DNA of 10,655 nucleotides from Myxococcales bacterium (GTDB lineage: Bacteria; Myxococcota; Polyangia; Polyangiales; Polyangiaceae): the NCBI GenBank assembly GCA_003151595.1, contig PLXW01000027.1:1934-12588 (forward strand), given 5' to 3'. The position numbers and the translations under genes are program-made. The notes below the pieces were generated by a model. It was not told the DNA's origin and searched no databases. It was given only the letters and a program-made list of their open reading frames with translations. This document shows, piece after piece, positions 6,021-10,655 of this stretch (its first letter is position 1; each line of letters begins with the position of its first letter).

Positions 6021-6941
6021 ATGGCTCGAGCGATGGCGGCGACGAACGAAGTGCACGATCCACACCGATGGCCGACGACGAAGAAGGATCTCCTCGCTTC
6101 AGCGCGAGCGTGGTGGCTCGAGATCGACCGAACGAACACGCTGGGGTTGGCCGCGCAGGTGGCGTTCTGGTTGTTCCTCTCGCTCCTGCCGCTCGCGGCT
6201 GTCGTGGGCCTCTTGGTCGCGCGCTTCGCGTTCCTGCACTCCGAGGTCAGGTTCTCGATCCTGTCCTCGGTGCCGTCGGCCGCGCGCGATCTGGTGGAGG
6301 GCCAGCTGAGTCACGTCGCGAACTGGAACGGCGGAGCGGTCGGGCCGGTGGCGACGGTGATGTTCGTGTGGCTCGCGTCGGGAGGCGTGCACTCCGTCTT
6401 CGACGCGCTCGAGCTCCAGGTGGGGACGGAGCGCGCGTGGTGGAAGAAGAAGCTGATGGCGATCGGCGCGTGCGTGGCGCTGTCGATCGGCGCTGCGGCG
6501 CTGGTGCTGCTGGCCACGGGCGCGACGGAGATCTTTCGCCTGATCGGCGGCGCCGTCCCTGCGTGGCTAGGGGCGACGTTCGGTCCGATGGGAACCGTGA
6601 TTCGCGGGACCGTGAGCTTCGTCGTGGCCACGGCCATGACCTACGGCGTCTTCTGGGTCGGCACTCCGCCAGCGGCGCGCCATCGCATTCGCCTGCTCCC
6701 GGGCGCGGTGTTCGCCGTTCTCTTCGGCGCCGCGTGCGGCTGGGGCTACGGCGTGTACCTAGCGACGGCCGGCATCGGAACCGGATACGAAGCGGGGCTC
6801 GCGGCGATCGGCGTCACGATGACGTCGCTCTATCTCTTGTCGCTCGGAGCCCTACTCGGCGCGTCGCTGAACCATCACCTCGGGGCAAAGGTCAGATCGC
6901 CTGCACCAGCGAGCGCCACTCGACCGCGTCAATCCGCATGA
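6021..6941 (+). CDS. YihY/BrkB-family integral membrane protein
   Basis: A 306-residue inner-membrane protein with about six transmembrane helices (near 41-70, 106-126, 146-168, 196-216, 226-250, 258-282). Family features are visible: the first helix with AAQVAFWLFLSLLPLAAV, the conserved ASGGVHSVFDALELQVG followed by WWKKKLMAIG (about 119-149), the PGAVFAVLFGAACGWGYGVY segment (227-246), and the final LSLGALLGASLNHH. The family was once annotated as ribonuclease BN or serum-resistance BrkB. Its real function is unsettled, and transport or envelope roles have been suggested. The cytoplasmic ends are short. The last 50 bp overlap the convergent HD-GYP gene. It is divergent from the AsmA-like gene and could share regulation with it. 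Confidence 0.88.
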   Translation: MARAMAATNEVHDPHRWPTTKKDLLASARAWWLEIDRTNTLGLAAQVAFWLFLSLLPLAAVVGLLVARFAFLHSEVRFSILSSVPSAARDLVEGQLSHVANWNGGAVGPVATVMFVWLASGGVHSVFDALELQVGTERAWWKKKLMAIGACVALSIGAAALVLLATGATEIFRLIGGAVPAWLGATFGPMGTVIRGTVSFVVATAMTYGVFWVGTPPAARHRIRLLPGAVFAVLFGAACGWGYGVYLATAGIGTGYEAGLAAIGVTMTSLYLLSLGALLGASLNHHLGAKVRSPAPASATRPRQSA

Positions 6942-7605
6942 AGGCGGCGTGGACGACCGGGTCGAACCGCGTGCCGACGCACGAGGCGATCTCGGCGCGC
7001 GCCTCTTCGTCGGACATGCGCGCGCGGTACGGGCGGTCGGTCGTCATCGCTTCGAACGCGTCGACCAGGTGGAAGATCCGCCCGTCGATCGGAATCTCGG
7101 TCCCCTTCGCGCCGAGCGGATAGCCCGAGCCGTTGAACTCTTCGTGGTGCGAGAGGACGAGCGGGATGGCGCGGCGAAGATCGGGGATGCCCTTCAGGAG
7201 GCGCGCGCCGAGGTCGCAGTGCGTGCGCATCTCGTACGCTTCGGCGAAGGAGAGCGCCGTCGCCTGGTCGAAGTCGACGCCGGGGCAGCAGGCGTAGCCG
7301 ACGTCGTGAACCAGCGCGCCGATCTCGATGTCGAGCACGCGCTCCGACGTGAGGCCAAGCTCACGCGCCAACCGGCGCGACCAGGTGGCGACTCGTTCGC
7401 AGTGCGCTTCGGTCTCGGTGCCGCGCGCGACGAACGTGCGCATCAGGGTCACCGCCGCCTTGCGCGACTGGAGCCGCGTGTGACGCACGGGCTCGGCCGT
7501 GCTGGCAGGGCCGGTGAAGAAGATGCGTTCCTCGAACGACTCTCCGAACCCCGCGGTCTCCATCGCCAACATGATCTCTGCCGTAATCATCGCCACGTTG
7601 CCCAT
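6892..7605 (-). CDS. HD-GYP domain protein, predicted cyclic-di-GMP phosphodiesterase
   Basis: HD-GYP proteins hydrolyse c-di-GMP using a two- or three-metal site. In this 237-residue protein the domain fills residues about 45-230. Visible metal ligands are His68 (with Glu64), His100-Asp101 (LVHDVGY), His129, His153-His154 (SHHEEFNGSGYP, including Gly161-Tyr162-Pro163) and Asp182 (VDAFEAMTTDRPYR). The usual HD-I-G-K motif reads HDVGY, so the conserved lysine is Tyr104, and the loop after it (ACCPG) is unusual. The short N-terminus (about 40 residues) has no recognisable sensor or receiver domain. The start is supported by an AAGGGAG Shine-Dalgarno seven bases upstream. It is divergent from the receiver gene and overlaps the YihY-family gene by 50 bp at its 3' end. 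Activity is likely, but the lysine change leaves doubt. Confidence 0.85.
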   Translation of the reverse strand: MGNVAMITAEIMLAMETAGFGESFEERIFFTGPASTAEPVRHTRLQSRKAAVTLMRTFVARGTETEAHCERVATWSRRLARELGLTSERVLDIEIGALVHDVGYACCPGVDFDQATALSFAEAYEMRTHCDLGARLLKGIPDLRRAIPLVLSHHEEFNGSGYPLGAKGTEIPIDGRIFHLVDAFEAMTTDRPYRARMSDEEARAEIASCVGTRFDPVVHAAFMRIDAVEWRSLVQAI

Positions 7606-7663
7606 GTGATCGCTCCCTTGGTTCGAGGCCGCTCGCTGGCGGGCCCCTCGTTTCAGGGAGACG

Positions 7664-7750
7664 GATCGTCCGCGAAAGACTTGAGGGCCCTTCAGATCAT
7701 TGGCGTCGATCCGTTTGCTCTCCTCATGAGCGAAGATCGATCGTCCGCGA
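7664..7750. repeat. 12-bp direct repeat (GATCGTCCGCGA) around the receiver gene start
   Basis: GATCGTCCGCGA occurs at 7664-7675 and again at 7739-7750, exactly 75 bp apart. One copy is in the 120-bp divergent gap between the HD-GYP and receiver genes; the other is just inside the proposed receiver coding region. If translation really begins at 7774, both copies would be noncoding and could be regulator sites. Chance is possible given the GC-rich, CGATCG-rich DNA. Confidence 0.4.
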
Positions 7751-8478
7751 GTGGCTTTTTCAGCAAGGCCACGATGATTCACGCCGCGGAGTGGGGCGCG
7801 GCGCTGGCGGTGGCGTCGGTCGGAACGCAGGCGAGCCTGGAGTGGCGGATGGTCGCATGTGGGTTGATCGCGGCCATGTCGATCGGTCGCGTTCGTCGCG
7901 AGCGCACCGTGGCGATGGCACCCGCTTCCACGCACGCCCCGGCGTCGGCCGCCGCGCAGACGCCAGTGGCGACGCCCGCGCCGAAGATCGTGACGCCTGC
8001 TCCGCCGGCGCGCGTTGAAGCGGCCGCGGTTCAACCCAAGCTCGAATCGGCCCGCACCTCGATCGCGATGCCGACTCCGCGCGCCGGGTCGGTGCTCCTC
8101 GCGGAGGACGATCCCGACAACCAGATGCTCGTCGCGACCCAGCTTCGCCGCCTCAACTACATGGTCACGATCGCAGGAAATGGCCGCGCCGCGGTCGATC
8201 TGGCGATCGCCGCCGAGTGCGCGGGAGAGCCGTTCGACATCGTGCTGATGGACATGCAGATGCCGGAGATGGACGGCCTCGCCGCGGCGCGCGCGATTCG
8301 CGAAGCCGAAGCAGAGAGCGGGACCCACGTTCCGATCGTCGCCCTGACCGCCAACGCGCTCGAACGCGACCGCAACGCCTGTATTGACGCCGGGATGGAT
8401 GACTACCTCTCGAAGCCGCTGCAATTGGAAGCCCTCCGGGCCGCGCTCGAACGCTGGATCCCCGTCACCGTCAAATGA
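7726..8478 (+). CDS. Stand-alone receiver protein with weak N-terminal membrane segments, no kinase domain
   Basis: A 250-residue response regulator. Residues about 123-246 form a complete receiver: acidic pocket Glu127-Asp128-Asp129, phospho-acceptor Asp176 (VLMDMQMPEMDG), Thr208 and Lys230 (LSKPL). It resembles receivers of hybrid histidine kinases of the BarA/EvgS type (MDMQMPEMDG, ALTANALERDRNACIDAGMDDYLSKP). Ahead of it are two short hydrophobic stretches (about 20-35 and 41-53) with a basic RVRRER end, then a Pro/Ala-rich linker (about 64-115). No DHp or ATPase domain and no output domain is present. The ATG at 7726 lacks a Shine-Dalgarno. The ATG at 7774 (residue 17) has AAGG five bases upstream and would keep all named segments. 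The Hpt gene begins 10 bp after the stop, so the two form an operon. It may be the remnant of a hybrid kinase that lost its catalytic core. Confidence 0.83.
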   Translation: MSEDRSSASGFFSKATMIHAAEWGAALAVASVGTQASLEWRMVACGLIAAMSIGRVRRERTVAMAPASTHAPASAAAQTPVATPAPKIVTPAPPARVEAAAVQPKLESARTSIAMPTPRAGSVLLAEDDPDNQMLVATQLRRLNYMVTIAGNGRAAVDLAIAAECAGEPFDIVLMDMQMPEMDGLAAARAIREAEAESGTHVPIVALTANALERDRNACIDAGMDDYLSKPLQLEALRAALERWIPVTVK

Positions 8479-8488
8479 GGAAGCCGAC

Positions 8489-8830
8489 ATGCACGTACCG
8501 GTGATCGACCGGGAGCGCCTCGACTCGATCTGCGGCGGCGATCCGTCGCTGGGGCTCGAGTTGGTCGACATGCTGATCGAGGAGGCCGGACCGCTCGTGC
8601 TGGCGTTGCAAGGGCTGGTCTCTGAGCGCGATCGCACCGCGACGCGCGAACAGGCGCACGCGCTGAAGGGAATCGCGGGGAACGTGGGCGCTGCGCGATT
8701 GCAGGCCATGGCGCTGGCCCTGGAACGCGCCGCCGCCGACGAGGCGGCTTGGCCGCTGCTGGACGAATCGCTGGCCGGCGTCGCGGGCGCCCTCGACGAA
8801 TTGCGCGCGGAGCGGGCGAAGGGGATTTAG
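8489..8830 (+). CDS. Hpt-domain histidine phosphotransfer protein
   Basis: A 113-residue stand-alone Hpt protein that should pass phosphoryl groups between receiver domains. The phospho-accepting His57 lies in the conserved motif AHALKGIAGNVGA (56-68), and the rest is predicted all-helical, as for Hpt four-helix bundles. An N-terminal IDRERLDSICGGDPSLGLELVDMLIEEA matches the usual start of the domain. The Shine-Dalgarno (GAGGA, 8477-8481) overlaps the TGA of the receiver gene, pointing to translational coupling and matched production of the two partners. Its TAG stop overlaps the TAA of the convergent REC-GGDSF gene. The visible partner receivers are those of the preceding gene and of the convergent gene. 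Confidence 0.87.
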   Translation: MHVPVIDRERLDSICGGDPSLGLELVDMLIEEAGPLVLALQGLVSERDRTATREQAHALKGIAGNVGAARLQAMALALERAAADEAAWPLLDESLAGVAGALDELRAERAKGI

Positions 8831-10284
8831 CGCGCTGGGAAGCTGAGGTCGGGGCCCCCGAGGGCGGTGCTGGCGCGGGCCTCGGCACGGAAGAGCAGCT
8901 CGTCGAACGTCGTCGCATCGCTAGGCGCGAACGCGATCCCGGCGCCGCCCGCCGCGCGGACCGTCTCCTTGCCCTCGCGGTCGCCGATGCCGATCCCGAC
9001 GTCGAAGACGGCGCCGTAGCGCGCGACCCGGTCGATCACCCACTCGCGCGACGGCGCGTCGGGGAAGAAGATCCCGAACGAATCGCCGCCGACCCGGGCC
9101 ACGATCTCGTCGTCCTGCGCCTCGGCGGCGAGCGCGGCCGCGACTTCCACGAGCACCGCATCGCCGATCAGATGCCCGTGCGCTTCGTTGAGCTCGTGAA
9201 AGCCCGTCAGATCGACGATCGCGATCGCCGCCGGAGCGCCGGGGCGAAACGCACCGCGGCCCAGCGAGCGGAAGCGGCTGCGGTTGCGCAGCCCGGTCAG
9301 GGAGTCGTGTTCGAGCTGGTGGCGGATGCGCAGCGCCTGCCACTGTTGCTGCAGGTGGGTGGCGAAGAACGTGCTGAGGACTTCGATGTACGCGTGATCC
9401 TCGACGCCGAACGGCTTGGCCGCGGGCACGACCGACGCGAACGTCAGCGCATAGGTGGATCCGCCCGCGGTGAAGTGGGTCGAGATCACGCCCCGCCAAC
9501 CGAGCTTCCGCGTGCGCGCGGAGAGGTCGCTGCCCTGTAAGTCGTCCCACGAGCGTGTCCCGCCGGCGGCCAGCGTCGCGGCGATGATCGTGTTCTCGAC
9601 CGGAGTACGGTTTCCGACGCGCAGGACGCCGCCCCCGCCGAGTCCGTCGCCGGCATCGCCCGCCATCGCGGCGGTGATGATCTCCGATCCCTCGATCCGT
9701 CCGAGCAGCCCTAGAAACGCCTGGCCCGGCCGGATCCCAGCCGCTCCTTGCTCGAGCATCGCTTGCACCAGCTCGTCGTCGCGCAGGGTGGGGTTGTTGG
9801 CGATGTGCCACAGGACTTCGAGGCGTTGGGCGTGCTCGCGCGCGCGTTCCTCGGAATCGAGCAGCGAGGCTTCGAGCGAGCCGATCTGCATGGCGAGCCG
9901 CTTTTGCGCCGCTTGCAACGCGAGCAGCGTCGTCAGGCGCGCGAGCATCTCACGGTAGTCGACGGGCTTCTGCAGGAAGTCGTTGGCCCCGGCATCGAGC
10001 GCCTGGTAGCGTACCTCGCGCTCGTGCGCGCCGGTCACGATCACGATCGGAACGAGCGCGAACTCGGGCAGCGCGCGGACAAGCGCGATCATCTGCAAGC
10101 CGTTCGGCCCCGGCATGTTGTAGTCGAATACGAAACAGTCGACGGTTTTCCCATGATACCAGTCGATGGCTGCGGTCGATGAGAGAAACGGGTGCACGAC
10201 CACGTCGCTGATCTCACCGGCGATCCCCGCGAAGAGCTTCAGCGTGAGATCGTCATCGTCGACGATCACGACATGCTGGGTCAC
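8827..10284 (-). CDS. REC-GAF-like-GGDEF protein with degenerate GGDSF signature
   Basis: A 485-residue cytoplasmic regulator. Residues 1-120 form a receiver with Asp9-Asp10, phospho-acceptor Asp54 (VFDYNMPGPNG), Thr84 (VTGAHE) and Lys106 (ANDFLQKPVD), of the type found in RpfG-like regulators. A coiled-coil linker follows (about 122-160), then a GAF-like region (about 158-315, low similarity), then a GGDEF domain (about 320-475) starting HDSLTGLRNR. The domain keeps Asp358, Asn366 and Gly-Asp of GHLIGD. The signature reads RVGGDSF (397-403), with Ser for the conserved Glu, and DxD is DLT. No RxxD inhibitory site precedes it, and the end (RAEARAST) is poorly conserved. Diguanylate cyclase activity is therefore doubtful; GTP sensing or a scaffold role are alternatives. 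The start is GTG, with its first bases overlapping the upstream EAL gene stop (GTGA). Confidence 0.85.
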   Translation of the reverse strand: MTQHVVIVDDDDLTLKLFAGIAGEISDVVVHPFLSSTAAIDWYHGKTVDCFVFDYNMPGPNGLQMIALVRALPEFALVPIVIVTGAHEREVRYQALDAGANDFLQKPVDYREMLARLTTLLALQAAQKRLAMQIGSLEASLLDSEERAREHAQRLEVLWHIANNPTLRDDELVQAMLEQGAAGIRPGQAFLGLLGRIEGSEIITAAMAGDAGDGLGGGGVLRVGNRTPVENTIIAATLAAGGTRSWDDLQGSDLSARTRKLGWRGVISTHFTAGGSTYALTFASVVPAAKPFGVEDHAYIEVLSTFFATHLQQQWQALRIRHQLEHDSLTGLRNRSRFRSLGRGAFRPGAPAAIAIVDLTGFHELNEAHGHLIGDAVLVEVAAALAAEAQDDEIVARVGGDSFGIFFPDAPSREWVIDRVARYGAVFDVGIGIGDREGKETVRAAGGAGIAFAPSDATTFDELLFRAEARASTALGGPDLSFPAR

Positions 10285-10655
10285 GATTGGCTGACCTTAT
10301 GCGTGGCGGCGAAGCGCCGGCTGATATCGTCGGCCGGCGCCGGGCGAGCGATCAGGTAGCCCTGACCGACGACCGCGCCGCGCTTGATCAAGGCCGCCAA
10401 CTGTGCCTCCGTTTCAATGCCCTCGGCGACAACGTCCATCCGGAACGCCCCGGCCAGTGCCAAGATCGCGTCGACGATGATCCCCGCATCTTCCGAATGC
10501 AGCATGTCGCCGACGAACGACTTGTCGATCTTCAACTCGGAGAACGGCAGCGAGCGCAGCTGCATCATCGACGAGTAGCCGATGCCGAAATCGTCGAGCG
10601 CGAGCCGTACGCCCATGGCCCGCAGATCGATGATCGCATTTTCGGCCTGATCGGC
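10281..10655 (-). CDS. EAL-domain cyclic-di-GMP phosphodiesterase, C-terminal part (5' end outside window)
   Basis: The visible 124 residues are the second half of an EAL domain, which cleaves c-di-GMP to linear pGpG. Conserved segments in order are LALDDFGIGYSS (catalytic Asp-Asp pair), LKIDKSFV (metal/catalytic Lys-Asp region), VVAEGIET (catalytic Glu) and GQGYLIARPAP. These match active enzymes, although the EAL triplet itself lies beyond the window. The first residues readable from the edge are ADQAENAIIDLRAMG, in frame. The protein ends about 15 residues after the domain. Its TGA overlaps the GTG of the REC-GGDSF gene, so the two are probably translated together. Whether it has a receiver, PAS or GGDEF domain upstream cannot be seen. 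Confidence 0.88.
   Translation of the reverse strand, partial: ADQAENAIIDLRAMGVRLALDDFGIGYSSMMQLRSLPFSELKIDKSFVGDMLHSEDAGIIVDAILALAGAFRMDVVAEGIETEAQLAALIKRGAVVGQGYLIARPAPADDISRRFAATHKVSQS

Noticed and set aside
4300..6063. Second long minus-strand frame (587 codons) parallel to the AsmA-like gene
   Set aside because: It reads the same strand in another frame and yields Arg-rich sequence without a membrane helix. The chosen frame has a clear transmembrane segment and AsmA-like pattern.
7684..7691. AGGGCCCT perfect 8-bp palindrome
   Set aside because: It does not extend beyond eight bases and such words are expected by chance in GC-rich DNA.
6949..7725. Plus-strand extension of the receiver frame upstream of 7726
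   Set aside because: It is antisense to the HD-GYP gene and shows only Arg/Val/Asp-rich shadow composition.
7606..8709. Minus-strand extension of the HD-GYP frame upstream of 7605
   Set aside because: It runs antisense through the receiver and Hpt genes. The start at 7605 has a good Shine-Dalgarno and begins the family-like sequence.

Overview
The window is very GC-rich and reads as a Gram-negative genome: it has a type II secretion GspC, a predicted outer-membrane beta-barrel, an AsmA-like envelope protein and a Cys-rich lipoprotein with many Asp-Gly-Gly triplets. The DGG/Cys-rich lipoprotein, the ECF sigma factor with a long Ala/Gly tail and the barrel protein beside it resemble Myxococcota (Polyangia-like) genomes. 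That placement is inference from style, not from a marker gene. No rRNA, tRNA, insertion sequence or CRISPR array is visible. Coding density is high: every gap is under 150 bp.

Left part (1-6020, nearly all minus strand). In transcription order: an AsmA-like envelope protein (5939-4368), GspC (4219-3269), a small helical protein with a histone-H1-like Lys/Ala tail (3171-2722), a Cys-rich lipoprotein (2587-1898), a secreted protein with a predicted beta-barrel (1884-907), and an ECF sigma factor (846-1) that runs off the left edge in a hexanucleotide repeat. The lipoprotein, barrel and sigma factor are closely spaced and may form one envelope-signalling unit. An operator-like 13-bp palindrome sits over a possible -10 element ahead of the helical protein.

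Middle (6021-6941, plus strand). A six-helix YihY/BrkB-family membrane protein diverges from the AsmA-like gene across an 81-bp region carrying a 7-bp inverted repeat. Its 3' end overlaps, tail to tail, the next minus-strand gene.

Right part (6892-10655). This is a compact cyclic-di-GMP and phosphorelay locus: an HD-GYP phosphodiesterase (minus), a receiver protein with weak N-terminal membrane segments and no kinase (plus), a stand-alone Hpt phosphotransfer protein (plus), a REC-GAF-like-GGDEF protein whose signature is GGDSF and probably does not make c-di-GMP (minus), and the C-terminal part of an EAL phosphodiesterase whose stop overlaps the start of the GGDSF gene (minus, off the right edge). 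Two predicted phosphodiesterases, a degenerate cyclase and a REC/Hpt pair with no histidine kinase in view are the most unusual content. A plausible model, not shown by sequence alone, is a phosphorelay in which the Hpt protein links the two receiver proteins and sets local c-di-GMP breakdown.
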